64,000 nucleotides of DNA, from assembly GCF_001642475.1 (NCBI RefSeq), contig NW_019173934.1:372001-436000 (forward strand), given 5' to 3'. A model generated the notes under the pieces. That model did not search any database and was not told the origin of the DNA. It saw only the letters and a program-made list of their open reading frames with translations. The position numbers and the translations under genes are program-made. Shown here one piece after another: positions 12,261-24,677 of the stretch (the first letter of the stretch is position 1; each line of letters begins with the position of its first letter). The stretch comes from Fonsecaea monophora. Lineage: Eukaryota; Ascomycota; Eurotiomycetes; Chaetothyriales; Herpotrichiellaceae.

Positions 12261-13548
12261 CTAAAAGGTCAGAGGCTTGGGCTGTTCCCAGGTGAAAGTC
12301 TGATCGGTGAAATGACCATTTTTGGCGGTCTTGAAGTAAATGGGGTTGGTCAGGTTGAGTTCCTTGACAATGACGCCGGGTCTCAGGTCGAAGTTCTTGT
12401 TGATAATGTCGACAAGCTCGGCACTGGTTCTGGTGCTGGTGCCGTAAGTCTCGACAAAGAGGGACAATGGCTCAGCAACACCGATGGCATACGAGAGTTG
12501 GACTAGGCAACGACGAGCGAGTCCTGCGGCCACGAGCGATTTCGCAATCCAGCGGGCCAGATAAGCGGCCGAGCGATCGACTTTGCTATAGTCCTTGCCG
12601 GAAAAGGCACCACCACCGTGAGCACCCCAGCCACCATAAGTATCCACAATGATCTTGCGGCCGGTGAGACCAGCATCGCCCTGGGGACCACCGATGATAA
12701 ACAACCCGGATGGTTGGATGTGGTAGATGGTCTTGTCGTCGAGGTATTTGGCGGGGATGACTTTCTTGATGATCTTCTCCAAAATCTCCTTTCGCAGGTC
12801 TTCGGTGGAAATGTCCTCGGAGTGCTGGGCCGAGATGACAACGGTATCAACTCTCAAAGGCTTGACAGCACCTCCATCATGGGCATATTCCACCGTGACT
12901 TGAGTCTTGGTGTCCGGTCGTAGCCAGGGGAGTTCACCAGACTTCCGGGCGGTGGTCATGGCAGCGTTGAGTTTGTGGGCGAGTTGAATCGTCAGCGGGA
13001 GGAGCTCGGGAGTCTCATCGGTAGCATAACCAAACATGATACCCTGATCACCGGCTCCCAGCTTTTCCAAGGCCTCATCGTAGTGCAAGCCCTGGGCGAT
13101 ATCGGGAGATTGCTCTTCAATGGCGACGAGAACGTTGCAGGTCTTGTAATCGAATCCCTTCTCTGAGCTGTCATATCCGATCTCCTTGATGGCATTACGG
13201 ATAATCTTCTGGTAGTCGAGATGAGCTTTGCTCGTAATCTCACCAAACACCATGATCATGCCTAGAACATGTTAGGATAGGAGGTTCGGTCGGATTTGGG
13301 GGAGGAAGATGGATGTACCAGTCTTGGTAGCAGTCTCGCAGGCCACTTTCGACAGAGGGTCGACTGCGAGACATGCATCGAGGATAGCATCGGAAACCTG
13401 ATCGCTAAAGATATTGTCAGTCTCGACACGTCTGAGGAAGAGAATAAAGTGGTACGTACGCGATTTTGTCAGGATGACCCTCACCGACGGACTCGGATGT
13501 GAAGAGGAACGTGTCGCCCTTGGACACTCCGTTTGCAAGACCACTCAT
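12261..13548 (-). CDS. S-adenosylmethionine synthetase (methionine adenosyltransferase)
   Basis: Makes S-adenosylmethionine from methionine and ATP in the cytosol, supplying methyl groups and polyamine synthesis. Exons on the minus strand: 13548-13460, 13404-13319, 13261-12261, giving 391 residues, the usual fungal length. Motifs: GEGHPDK (22-28), ATP-binding GAGDQGIMFGYATDE (127-141) and the Gly-rich loop GGGAFSGKD (274-282), all intact. Splice junctions fall at ...GHPDKIA|DQVSDA and ATKTG|MIMVFGE with matching phases (2 and 1), so the exon model is strong. It is divergent from GPN3 across 1.7 kb of long CT-rich leader. A fungal orthologue would be called SAM2 or sasA; symbol left blank because usage varies. 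Confidence 0.96.
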
Positions 13549-15268
13549 TTTGGCGGTAGGAGTCTGAGACTGCTGGGAACGGCGGTCAAGCAAAGGGTAG
13601 ATCGAGAGAGTATGTGTGGGAAAGAGGACGTTCTGTAGCGAGAGGCCGTCTCGAAAGAATGCGGAGGCAGAAGAAGAGGTCGCGGATTACGACACCGAGT
13701 CCTTTCTTTTCGAGGTTGCGAGTGCCTGGGGGGGGGGCGAGGAAGGAGACTGCCCGGTCGATGGAGAGGGAGTGTGTGTGTCGGTTAAGTAGATGTGATC
13801 CAGAAAGACGGAATGGGTGGTGGTGGTGGTGGTGGATGTGGCAGAAGGACTAGTATTAAATCATAGGGAAAAGGGAAAAAATCCTGGGAGGTGGGGATGG
13901 GATGCGTTTCCCGATGAGCCTGAGAAGACGGAGAAAACGGTGAGGAGAAAAAATTCAAGGGCGATGTCGTTATCACACCAAACGGAATCCACCCACAAGC
14001 CACAAGGAGGACCCCCTCCCCCATCTACCCATTCAACTGGGCCGGCACCGGCAGAGTTTTGACCTGCCTGGAAACCAGTCTTGCCAGTTGATTACCCAGT
14101 CATCCAGTGTCCCTGGACTTGGCCCTGGGCTCCAGCAGCTGCTCCAGTAGCTGCCCCGGTAATCCCAATAATAGGCGGTCTCTGGGCACTAGGGAGGACC
14201 TAGGAACAGCACAAAGCCCACTAGGCTCAGAGCCAACGACAGCACCAGGTGGCCCCATGCCGGCAACTCTGTTTCCCTTTTCTCTTTCAGCCATTGTTGC
14301 TGCTGTTGCTGAGCCGGTATCCTTTTCTCTCCTAGGCGCCTGGTCACTGATTATGGCGGTGAGCAACACTTCCTTGCCCGACCGACGGAATCTGTCTCGA
14401 TCTGACCTGATCTGTTCCTCTGCAATCGGGCTGGGGGAGAGAATTGCGCAATCGTCCCCGAACTCCAAAGGTCAACTTGTTCTGAAGTGCCGCGGCAGCT
14501 CCAGCTCCACGCTTGCACTTTTTCACCCCTCACTAAACTGACCCATGGAAGCAGATATTATGATTCGTCCCGAGAAAATGCTTCCGGCTGGGCGACTGCA
14601 AGGGTCCCGTACTCGGATGTGCAAATCTGAAGGCGGTGGCAGAAATATCATCGTCTATTTTTCTCGAAGCCTTGGACGACAGAGATGATGAAACCAAACC
14701 GAAGTAGTAGAGAAGAAGAAGGAAATACACAACAACGAGTCTTGAATTCTCTATCTGTGCTTAAGGCTGTCCAAGTGTAAAGCCAAAAATTGTCACTGCC
14801 AAAAAAAGACGCTAACGCCTTTGGGAAAAGCCCAAGGGAATATAATATCAGGTTGGCATGAGGTCCGACAGAAAAGTCATTCCAGCAAGACAAATTCTGC
14901 ACAAAGGGCTCATATTCCTCAGCCTGGCAATATCACTCTTGTAAGGAACTCCGTCTCGTGAGACAGGCAAGGAGACAAAGGGGAAGAGACAGCAAGTGTG
15001 AAGGGCGGAAGAGAAGGGCTTGATCGACGTTGAGGCATCGTTATTGCACGTTCACCACAGCGAAAGGACCAGGCGGATACTGTGAATCTGGAGTGGCACG
15101 AGCAACTACAATCGGTTCTGTGAACATTCTTCTCTACGGGGGACTCGTGTCTCATCTTTCACGTTCATCGAACCACGAGAACAACCCAGCGGCTACCGTC
15201 CTCACGACTCTCACCCTCCAGCGACACCCGCATTCAGCCTCGAAACAGCCAAAGGAAGGCAAGAAAAT
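13549..15268. promoter_or_regulatory. divergent intergenic region, SAM synthetase / GPN3
   Basis: A 1.7-kb region between two divergent starts. It contains a GGT microsatellite (about 13816-13835), a run of G at about 13729, and a GC-rich block around 14100-14260 with the palindromic word CAGCAGCTGCT. Open frames of up to 144 codons cross it but lack recognisable domains. Confidence 0.5.
13816..13835. repeat. GGT microsatellite
   Basis: Uninterrupted GGT triplets upstream of the SAM synthetase start. Probably noncoding, in or near the leader or promoter. Confidence 0.9.
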
Positions 15269-16231
15269 ATGTCCAAGTTCGGTGTCCTTGTCACCGGCCC
15301 TGCCGGTGCAGGCAAAACAACCTTCTGCACCGCCCTCATAACCCATCTACACCACAGCCGCCGCTCCGCCTTCTACGTCAACCTCGACCCGGCCGCCACG
15401 GACCTCAGCTACACCCCGGATCTGGACATTCGGGACCTGATCTCGCTCGAGGATGTCATGGAAGAGCCGCTTTCTCTGGGCCCCAACGGCGGATTGATCT
15501 ACTGCTTTGAATTCCTTTTGCAGAATCTCGACTGGCTCGCCGAGGCAATCGACCCTCTGACGGAAGAGTACCTGATCATATTCGACCTCCCAGGCCAGAT
15601 CGAACTGTACACCCACATCCCTCTGCTGCCCGAGCTGGTCAAGTACCTCTCGCGCATGGGGCCCCTGAACATCTCCCTGTGCGCGGCATACCTCCTCGAG
15701 GCAACCTTTGTGGTTGACAAGGCCAAGTTCTTCGCGGGCACCCTCTCCGCCATGAGCGCCATGATCATGCTGGAACTGCCCCACGTCAACATCCTCTCGA
15801 AAATGGACCTGGTCAAGGACCAAGTACCCAAGCGCGAGCTGCGACGCTTCATCGATCCAGACGCCAACCTCCTCGACCAGGAGGACACGGGCCGCGACCT
15901 CCTGCCGAGCAGCGCCAGCGCCGGCCCTGGCTTCGTCGGCCCCACCGGGTCCGGTGTCGTTGGAGCACCCGAGTACACGGCGATGGACGTCCGCAACGTG
16001 CACGAAGTCGACAGCATCATGTCCGGGGGCTCGTTCAAGCAGCTCAACCGCGCTGTTGCTCGCCTGATTGACGATTTCAGCATGGTCTCATTTCTACAGC
16101 TGGATGTCAACGACGAGGAAAGTGTCGGTGACGTGCTAAGTTATATCGACGATGCCATTCAGTTCCACGAGGCCCAGGAACCGAGAGACCCCAGGGAGCC
16201 CGAACCGGAAGACGCCCCCTGGGAGGACTGA
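15269..16231 (+). CDS. gpn3: GPN-loop GTPase 3
   Basis: Small GTPase of the GPN family that helps assemble RNA polymerase II and import it into the nucleus. Single exon, 320 residues. P-loop GPAGAGKTT (10-18), the family-defining GPN insertion in LGPNGG (71-73), switch DLPGQIELY (106-114) and the base-recognition motif SKMD (177-180). The N terminus MSKFGVLVTGPAGAGKTT is typical of fungal GPN3 rather than GPN1 or GPN2. The C-terminal part has a Gly/Ser/Ala-rich insertion (about 210-235) and an acidic Pro-rich tail. Codons are strongly C/G-ending compared with neighbours. It is convergent with the Apq12-like gene, 347 nt away. Confidence 0.95.
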   Translation: MSKFGVLVTGPAGAGKTTFCTALITHLHHSRRSAFYVNLDPAATDLSYTPDLDIRDLISLEDVMEEPLSLGPNGGLIYCFEFLLQNLDWLAEAIDPLTEEYLIIFDLPGQIELYTHIPLLPELVKYLSRMGPLNISLCAAYLLEATFVVDKAKFFAGTLSAMSAMIMLELPHVNILSKMDLVKDQVPKRELRRFIDPDANLLDQEDTGRDLLPSSASAGPGFVGPTGSGVVGAPEYTAMDVRNVHEVDSIMSGGSFKQLNRAVARLIDDFSMVSFLQLDVNDEESVGDVLSYIDDAIQFHEAQEPRDPREPEPEDAPWED

Positions 16232-16578
16232 GTACTACTAGTGTCCAGTCTGCGTTGTGATAGGTCGGGAGGAGTGGAGGTCCTTTTTTTCTCCCTGAAG
16301 GGTGGTTTCGGCGGCTACGAATAGTGAATAAAAAAGGCATATTTGTGAGCGTCGGCGTTGGTTGGGAGGGTTCCCTTATGTGTGTGATGATCAAGACAGC
16401 GAGGGCGGAGTAGAACAGATACCCGGAATGAAATGCTTTTTTAATTATCATCGTGATCCTCATTCCTTCCTTTGTAGCAGTGCTGTGTAAACAAAAACAC
16501 ACTCTCTCTCTCCAGAAAAAAAGCGCTAATAACACCACCCAGGAGAATATTCAATATCTTTTTCATTGGTTCGTTTTT
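16232..16578. other. convergent 3' intergenic region, gpn3 / Apq12-like
   Basis: Short convergent spacer that should hold both 3' UTRs. It contains T-rich and CT-rich tracts (for example about 16283-16292 and 16501-16512). No gene seen. Confidence 0.5.
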
Positions 16579-17172
16579 TCACGTCCACCCGGACCCAGTC
16601 TTGCCCTTTGACCTGCCTCTCGCGGCCGCGACGGGGACCTGCTGTCTCCCACCACCGTACGTAGCTCCCCAGGCAGCATTCTGATTCTGATTCCCGTGCC
16701 GCGCTGCTCCATTGCCGGATCCATACGCGGACCAGCCGGTGCCGTTATCCGAGCCGTCGCCGGCGGCGGTGTTCATGACCCTGTCCTCGACGAAGCCCCA
16801 GACCAGGGCGACCAGCCACTGCGCGTCGGCCAGGGCCTTGTACCAGCCGTAGCGGTTGACGTAGAATGCGCAATTTATGAGCACGAGGACCAGCGCGACT
16901 TTTATGACAAGGATCGCCCACCCGATCACCGAGCGGCGGATGTAGTCTGCGATCTTGAGCGAGAGGTACACCGTGAGGAGGAACGCGGCCAGCGACACCA
17001 TGTCGCCGTTGGACGCGGCGGAGACGGCAGACATGACCAGCGGGGAGATGTTGTTGGACAGCGACTGCAGCGGGTCCGGGAGGAGGGGGAGGATGTACGC
17101 GTTGTACAGGTCCGCGAGGTGCCATATGAAGGATGGGAGAGGCGGTGGTGGTGCCTGCGAGGGTGAGGGCAT
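16579..17172 (-). CDS. Apq12-like nuclear envelope / ER membrane protein
   Basis: Predicted 197-residue membrane protein. The N terminus (MPSPSQAPPPPLPSF) is Pro-rich. An amphipathic stretch around 18-45 (HLADLYNAYILPLLPDP) is followed by two hydrophobic segments, about 58-76 and 82-104. The tail is Gly/Asn/Gln-rich with a basic end (RGRSKGKTGSGWT). This layout and the LSLKIADYIRRSVIGW core resemble the fungal Apq12 family, which acts in nuclear pore assembly and membrane lipid homeostasis; that assignment is from memory of the family and moderate. The start at 17172 is preferred to an in-frame upstream methionine at 17346, which would add 58 residues of unlike composition. Confidence 0.65.
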   Translation of the reverse strand: MPSPSQAPPPPLPSFIWHLADLYNAYILPLLPDPLQSLSNNISPLVMSAVSAASNGDMVSLAAFLLTVYLSLKIADYIRRSVIGWAILVIKVALVLVLINCAFYVNRYGWYKALADAQWLVALVWGFVEDRVMNTAAGDGSDNGTGWSAYGSGNGAARHGNQNQNAAWGATYGGGRQQVPVAAARGRSKGKTGSGWT

Positions 17173-18405
17173 CGTACGGGATGGACGGGCGGGCAGGCGG
17201 GTTCGCGACTTATTTGTGATGACGACGATGATGGAGGTGGACAGGCTTTTTCCCTGGATCGTTTCTGTTTGGGAAGAGTCGAGCGCAAAGGTGACACAGA
17301 CAGAGAGTGCCACTGCACACGCGCAGGGGCGGAATGTGTATGGCAACGACGCAGTGAATGTTTTTTTCTATATCAGAGGCGGTCGTCGACAGAGATGAAC
17401 TGCGGATTCTTGGAGTTGACGGTCTCGTATGTATACTATGATATCTCTCAAGTGTCGGCTTTGGTGGTGGTGGTGGTGGTTGTGGCGGTTGTGTTGTGTT
17501 TGCATCATTCAGGGTGTTGGTCAATAGTGAGTGGCCACCAAACTAGTTTGTCCGTAGAATTATTGCTCTCTGCACAAAAGACACCGTGGGTTCCATATAC
17601 ATACAACTTTGTCTGTCCTACTAGGTGCAGACAAGTCCCATAGAGTCCTGTCGGCGCAAAGTATGGAGATGGCGTGGAGAGGTCCGAGGTGAGATCAACG
17701 ATAACGCTGGATATGGAGGCATGGGAGGCATGTGAAGGAAGTCCTGGACAATCTGCGGGGAAGTCAACGAGGCTTGCGAGGCTCTCAGTACGTGTATCTC
17801 GTACTTATCGCACTCAGGATTTATTGCGCGACTCTTGCAGGTGTAAGGAATCTTCTACTCTATAACGCAGAGTTACAACGTCTATGGTGTCGACACCACG
17901 ACTTGAACGTCTCATTAGAACAAGATATCGACATTCATATATGCCTTGTTCTTATATGTATATCCCCTGCCGCATCGTGTTCTCTTCAGCCTCGACCGAA
18001 TGTCCCACGTATTTCCAGGCGGCAGAAGTTCAACATGTCACTATCCAAGCCTAGTCCTCAGCTCTCCTCTCATCTGGACTGTAATTAGTATACTTTTTGA
18101 GGTTCTGTACAAGGGCGCTTTTCTCAGCAGCAACGTCAAGGTGCCATCTTTAACTCCACACAACAAGCCTCCAGAAACCCAATCTCTAATCACCGGAGCT
18201 CTCAGGCCGCCAAATGTTCACTGTGCAATCAAAGGACATCAAATTCATTAAACCAAAAAGGTCGATAATGCACATGACCTCCAACCCTCCGCTCAATATG
18301 TGTTGGGTCCCATTAATATGCCACATGACGAGAAACGAAAAGAAGAGCAGTCGCTTGGCCTTCTCCGTGCGCTGTTTGGTGAAGGGGTATATAGTAGTCA
18401 AGTTA
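17173..18405. other. intergenic region upstream of the Apq12-like gene
   Basis: About 1.2 kb holding the Apq12-like promoter and the 3' UTR of the coiled-coil gene. A GGT/TGG microsatellite sits at about 17462-17480. No supportable gene. Confidence 0.5.
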
Positions 18406-21363
18406 TTAATAGTCTGAACCATAATGATAGTCGTCTTCGAGAAGCGCCTGCACTTTCTCCCGTTCCGCAGTGATGGCAGCTTCGAGTCGTCGAGTCTGGC
18501 GAAGTGCCTCATCCCTGTTGATACAAGTTAGAAAAAACCGCGTCTTAATGTCTCGATGGAATAAGTCTTACCTCTCCGATTCCAGCTCAGCAACACCCAT
18601 CTGAGCTGTGTTCATCCGTCCAACTACTTCTCCCATCTCTTTTTCTGCTTCCGCGAGGGCTTTCTCTAGCTCGGCGACCTTGTTTTCCAGATACTCGGTC
18701 TTCAAAGCCTGCTGCAATGCTATGCCTGGGCCTGAAGTCGTCTGGTTGAGCCGGGGGCTCTTCTTGGAGTTGGCAAACATGGGCGACATGGGAGACCGAG
18801 GCACGGGGGTCAAGTATCCTGGTGTCTTATGGCCAGATTTGGTCCGCATCAGCTGGATATTGTGGCTCGCTCTCAACACGCGCACTTCTTCCTCGTGCTT
18901 CATGACTGCAGTCTCCGATTGCATTTGAGCGACGGTGATGACATCTTCCAATTTGCGAAGCTTGGTCTGGAGTTCGTTGATTTGCTCAGCCGATGCATGT
19001 TGATTCTGCTCACCGTTCTCCACAGCGGTTTTGAGTCGATTCCTCAAGGCAGCGTTGGCCTGCATCTGCTTCCTGACCTGCGCAGCCAATGACTCAGACC
19101 GTTGTGCAGACATTTCCAGTTCAGTGGCAAGGTCTTGCTCATGCTTCAACGAACCAAGCGATTCCTGCTGTCTAGCCTGATCCCGCTGTTGTTCCAGCTG
19201 GCGCAGAGCTTGTTCGAGTGTGGATGAGAGGACTTCCGGTGCACTCTCGTCACGCGCTTGTAGCAGTGTTTGTAGACTAGCAGTTTCCTGCTTGCTTCGG
19301 TCCAGGTCCATTTTTAATCCAGATAGTCCTTTCTCACACTGCCACTTTTGTTCAAGAGCATCGTCCGCCCGTTTCCGAAGGAGATTGATCTCTGAACGCA
19401 GCGTCCGAACTTCGCGTTCATAACCACCCTTCTTGGGCCCATGTAAAGAAACAGCTCGGTCTCGCTCTGCTTCGGCCAGACTGAGGCGCTTCTCAAACAG
19501 TCGCCTTTGTGCCTCTTGTCTTCTCAGCAAATACTTTACGGTGGAATGCAAGGCATTCCGTTGTTCTGTCACATCTTTCAGTTGGTCCGCAAGAGATTGC
19601 TGACTCTCTGGAGCAGTGCGATTCACCACAGAATTCGACCTCGACAAGGAATTCGATCGATTGGGCGTAGCTCTGGAGTTTGACCTGTTCAAAATGGTGT
19701 TTGATCTTTGTAGACCGCTACCACGACTTGGAGCCGTTGCAGCCCTGGGTGATTCAACAATATCGCCTTCTTCCGCAATCGACTGAAATTGCATATTCAT
19801 GGCACGGGCACTCTGTAGTGCGTTGTTTTCGTCTCGAAGACTCTGCAGCTCCTGCTGCATTCGCGTAAAATCATAGTCTGATTTCTGTGATTCAGACAAG
19901 GTCGACTCGAGGCCCTCGATCTGTGAGCGAAGTTGAGGTACTACTTCGTCTCGCAAATTGTCTCTTTCGTTCCGATGGTGCTCCAGGTCGACACGAAGAG
20001 CCGTCAGCAAATCTTCAAAATTCTCTTTGATTTGCCGTTCTTCCATTAGCCGCCTTCTGGCGTCTTCCAGAGCCACTTCCAACTCCTTGGCCCTCGCAGT
20101 AATATCCGCAGATTCGTTGTTGTCTCGACGGTTCAAGGAGAGCTTCTGCTCCAGGATCTGGATGTGAGATTCCAATGCCTGCCGGCTCGACCTCTCCTTT
20201 TGCCATTTTTGTGACATTTCGACCTTTAGCTGCGCTCGAAGCTGCTCCGATTCTCTTTTGATCCTTTGAATTTCTTCTTTCGGGTTACCTTCACTGGTCG
20301 ACGGCCTGATGGAACTTGCGCCAGAATCGGAAAAGTAATCACTCGTGCGATCGGTCTCTCTGCTGATATTGGCACCTTCCGTCTGGAGCTGCTCGACAAG
20401 GTCCTCCAAATCCATCTCCCTTTTGATAGAATTGGCAAGTTCCGTGCTGATATCCCGGAGTTCGGCTTCGAGTTTGGAGATTCTGTTGCCATCGTTGTTT
20501 ACCAACGTCTGAGCGTAGGTGCTTCCATCAAATTCGATCGAGTCTTGGGAGGGGTGTGAAGCTGGAGCTCTCGGTGCAGCTGATGGGAATGGATATCCTG
20601 GTGGGGAATTCGTTGCAGCGTGCGGCGATTGGCCATAGGGGGACGGTAGAGGAGACTTCCTGTCCGAGATATCTGTGACTGAAGATTCGGTGCTTGGCGA
20701 GGCAGCGGGTTTGCGGCTGAAGAACGATGTGAACTTGCTACCCGGAGTCTGTGGTTTCTTTGCGTCAATCACTGTCAGTGATTTTGTGGATGAGGTCGAA
20801 TCCGTCCGCAGAGGCGGAGGCCTCGACCCGGGTTTCAGCCCCATGTCCTCCTCTACAATGACGCCGTCCACCGAGTAACCATTTGATCGTTCGGAGGTGA
20901 GGCCGTGCTTTGGAGAACCTGTTACAACGTCGCCCGCAGGATGAGTTACAGGGACGTCTGCGGTTGTCTCGACCGGGTTGGTACCGCTTGTATTGCTCCG
21001 ATTGAGAATGGGCGAGGTGGTGGCGGGATTCCTGTCCGGGTCAGCTGAGAACCTGGGAATAGCTTCGAGGCTCGGCCAAACATACGTCTGGGTCACAACA
21101 TCCGAGGGGACTCTCTTTCTCCGTATCGTATTGGAAGATGACTCGATCCGTGACTCGGTCGTCTGTGTCTTGGGCGATGTGAGGACAGGTGAGACGTTGT
21201 TAGGTAGAGGTTTTCTGCGGACGGGGGAGGCTGGAGAAAAAGGTTTCAGAGAGGCCGAGATGGTGTTGGAAAGGGATGGCAAACGCTGAAGGGAAGGATA
21301 TTCTTTTGCAGGTGGAGGAGGAGGAGATGCAGAAGCGAAGCTTTGCGCATTATTGTCGTCCAT
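18406..21363 (-). CDS. large coiled-coil protein, function unknown
   Basis: 966 residues in two exons, 21363-18572 and 18514-18406, joined by a 57-nt GT-AG intron (phase 2; ...ELESER|DEALRQTRR). The first 260 residues are Ser/Pro-rich and look disordered, with a WPSLEAIPRFSADPD patch near 95-110 and several SP/TP sites. Residues from about 290 to 960 are mostly heptad coiled coil, broken by a Ser/Asn/Arg-rich linker near 560-590 (repeated RSNS words) and a Pro/Ser/Lys patch around 845-880 (TPGYLTPVPRSPMSP). The composition suggests a cytoskeletal, spindle-pole or microtubule-organising scaffold, but no diagnostic domain was seen; the Cut12-type motif was looked for and is absent. The stop lies in the small second exon (...YHYGSDY). 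Confidence 0.8.
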
Positions 21364-23074
21364 GGTCGATAGTCTTCATCGAGTTGATTGGGGGGGAAAA
21401 GGGTGGTGGTGGATGTTCCCAGCTGCCGGTTGCGGACGGACGATAGACACAGGGAAAGGCGGACACTCTGACGCTTTGACGCCCGTCTAGAGTAGCGACA
21501 TTGTTAGGGTCGTCGTTCGGGCATGTAGATCAGCCACATGCAAATAGCAAATCCTAGAAGGGCAGTGATAGCGCGCCGGTGGAGAGAAACGAGAAGGTGA
21601 GGGTGTGGTCTACCAAGTAGGAGAGGATCCGCGTGGTCGACGGTGGTGGATGGTGCTCTCAGGTGCCTTCAGAAGCGGAATAGCCTTGCCGTGGTGCTCG
21701 TCTCCTCATTGGATGTGCCGCAGATTGCCTCAACTAATCCACGACAAGCGGCTAAGTAGGTAGAGTCTGGCACACCGTCTGAAGCATCTCCTGGACCTGT
21801 TCTAGATGAGGGAGAGCAAAGCGAGATTATCGACTTTGATTCCCCATTGTTGGTCGACTGAGGACTGTGTAGCTATGTAGCTATGTGCTCTAGTATTGGC
21901 TATAGGCGAAGGAAAGTGCAGCTCTGTAAGCACTTACAATTCCAACTCGACTTGCACACTTGATTGTACAGTGTAACCTATGAGAACTCGTACATAGATA
22001 CTTTTCTCTCCGAGGTATGAGGTACTGAAGGACCAAGTACTACGAGTGAGCACCTCCTCTCTACGAGGTAGTAGTACTATCTTCGATGCTTTCAAACCTG
22101 TCGCATCTCCCGAACCCCACGCCGCGCCCTGCCACCCTATCGAATCACCTCTCTCTTTTCATCCTTTGTCAAATAGTGAGACGTGTTGATTCTCACCGTG
22201 TTCTTCAGCTCCAGCTCAGCACCCTCCTGCTTTCCCCTTCTTCGGACCGAGCCAAATTCCTCATCAACCTGTTCCCGTCCCCTCCTCCTGTATGGAGTGC
22301 AAGTATGCCGCAAAAGACATACTCCCCACACGATGCCGGTCCCTCCGTCGTCTTCCTCTCGTCATCAGACCTTGCTGGAAACTTCCTTAGATTAGTGCAG
22401 GGGACATACTGAAAAGCATGGGATGATTGATACTTTTGCCCGCAAAGTCTGTCGATCATATATCTTGGAGAACCTGCATGAACTGGGGACACCCACCGCC
22501 CGGAGATCTCGAATCCTTCGACCAGTGGGAGACTTTTCTGCCCAACAACCACGACCCTTGGCAGGGGGAATTACCCTTTTCCGCACCTGGCACGCACGGG
22601 AACGCCAGGCTAGCTTTTACAGATCGCGTAATGTCTCGTTGACCCTTTCTTTTCCCCAAAGCCTTTTTATCACAGATGATAAAATATGGTTTCGGCTGCC
22701 GCGGTCGGAATATCAGCATCGGGTCGATCAGTGAGGTTATTCCAGTCGATCAGGCGGTAGACGCGGTATATAAGTGCATGTGCGACGCGGTCAATATCTT
22801 CCACGCGTGGATGATCTCTACTTAAGCATACATAAGGTGGAAAGTACACTGCCAGCATGATGGAGCGCGGAGTTCGGAATATAATTAAGGGGTCACGACG
22901 AGGAACAGGTCTGTGGAACGTTCTTCCTAACTTTCCTATACAGCAGCCAAAAAAAAAAAAGCGTCTTTGCCGCCACAAACCACAATTCTAGAGGAACTGA
23001 GACAATGTCCCATCGCGACCAACTCGTTTCATAGCCTCGACCAGCAGAAGTATTACGTGTCACAGCCCAGCCAC
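21364..23074. promoter_or_regulatory. upstream region of the coiled-coil gene; 3' side of vma13
   Basis: About 1.7 kb. The left part is the promoter of the leftward coiled-coil gene, and the right end should include the vma13 3' UTR. A good TATATAAG word on the plus strand (22768-22775) has no recognisable downstream gene. An A-run lies at about 22949-22960. Tandem GTAGCTAT words occur at about 21870-21885. Confidence 0.5.
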
Positions 23075-24677
23075 TCATTTGTCGAACGTGTATCTCATCC
23101 AATCCCCGACGGCCTTGAGACTCTCCCATCTCACGGCCTCGTCGGGATCGCCCATCAACTCCAGAAGCCGAGCCTTGAGGCCGAGTTTCTCGAGCGTAGT
23201 CCGTTGTTCCGGCACATGCTTTACCAGATTGCCCACGTCATTGCACCCGACCGCCAAAACCTGCTTATCTGCCTCCCAACTTCTGGACAGGATTTCAGCC
23301 AGTTTCTTGGGGAGTTCGCCATTCTTGTCTTCCAGGATCCTGCGCGCGTTCTCGCGCCAGAACGTCGGATTACGATGAGGCGGTGACCACCGAAGATGAC
23401 CAGAATTTACCTCGTCAGCGTATTCGTCGAATGTTGTCTGATTCTTGGTGTATTCGTCAAGCATCGTTTTCAGAGCCTCCAAATCCTCCAATAAGTCCGG
23501 GTCAGTCAGATGGCGGCTGCTGAGATTGCTCAGCAGGGCAGGAAGCCTAGCAGTTGTAGCAGTCGCAATCAGCGTCTCCTTATTGGTCGCAAGGAGGTTG
23601 TTCAGTGTTGCCAACAGGAGTCGAGTGGTCTTCTCCTTGGGTGACATCCGCAGAAGCTGTGTGTACAGCGGCACAATCTCCTCGTCCCTGGGTAAACGTT
23701 AGCCCGAGCACAGCCTCGACCACTCGATGGAAATCGCATATCCTCACTTTTCAAGACCCTCGCCCACGAGTTCGCCCTCGAAGCTGAGCTGCCATATTAC
23801 CAGTAACACATGATACATCAATTGCAGGCCTACTCCCTCACCAAATCTCGTGTCACTGCTTCGTATACTAGCATTGCCACTCCACAGCGTAGAGTCATTG
23901 TCTTTTGCAGCGCCAACCGCTTTTCTCAAGATATCGAATAACGGATCGACCGTATCCTGTCTCTGGCTCCAGAATAATTCTTTGGAACGTTTGGTTCGTA
24001 GGATTTGTGACATGTGCTGAACCCCGATATCCTGTAGTCCACTGTCCTGATTCTTAACCAACTTGGCGAGATATGAGTAGAGCTGTGGGAGCGCTTCGTC
24101 ATCTCGACTGGCCGGGCGTGAGGATGTCGTAAGGGAAATGGAAATAAGATTGACGAGAAAGGTGGCGGAGAGTAAGGGAATGGCGTCCTCTGGGCTGTTT
24201 CCCTGGCTGAGGAAGGACAGAAAGGTTTTGTAGGGTTCAGGATGCTCTAGGATAGCAATCGCAAGATCCGGGGCGTCTAGTATATGTCAGTCAGATGTGC
24301 CATGCATTCTGGAATGGACTCGGATATTGTACCGTTGATGAGGTCGGTTGCCAACACCAGGGTGTATTGAATGATGTCGCTGCGCTTTGATGCTTTTTCG
24401 AGCACACTGCTACCATCTGTACCGCCGACAAGCAGGGTGCTGTAGCTCTTTACATCCTTCTCTATTGTCTGTTTCCTCTGCTCTTTCCGGACCTTGTCAA
24501 CCGATCTGATCCTCTTGAGCTGGTCTTCCGTTAGGTTTCCCGCCCGAACGGCGCCATCCCAAGGTATCTGTTAGATCGTTAGTGGTTGACATCCAGAGTA
24601 GGGGTTGTGGCGCCTACTGGGCGAGCTCTGATATTGCTCTGTACATTGCTGAGAAAGGTTGGAGGGCTCAATGACAT
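23075..24677 (-). CDS. vma13: V-type proton ATPase subunit H
   Basis: Regulatory subunit H of the V1 sector of the vacuolar proton pump, needed for ATPase activity and for coupling V1 to V0. Four exons on the minus strand: 24677-24618, 24567-24333, 24276-23748, 23687-23075, giving 478 residues, the same length as I recall for yeast Vma13. Junctions are in phase (RARP|IPWDG; LIN-D|APDLA; LEK|DEEIVPLY). The C-terminal domain has the family motif HLRWSPPHRNPTFWRENARR and the ending QVLAVGCNDVGNLVKHVP. The rest reads as HEAT/armadillo-like helices. It is divergent from the TMF-like golgin gene across 480 bp. Confidence 0.95.

Noticed and set aside
15347..16003. 218-codon minus-strand frame inside gpn3
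   Set aside because: Antisense shadow of a strongly C/G-ending coding sequence; such frames stay open because of codon bias.
18406..21363. Assignment of the 966-residue coiled-coil protein to the spindle-pole protein Cut12
   Set aside because: The Trp/Gly-rich motif with TPGT and KTVSF expected for fungal Cut12-domain proteins is absent, so function is left open.
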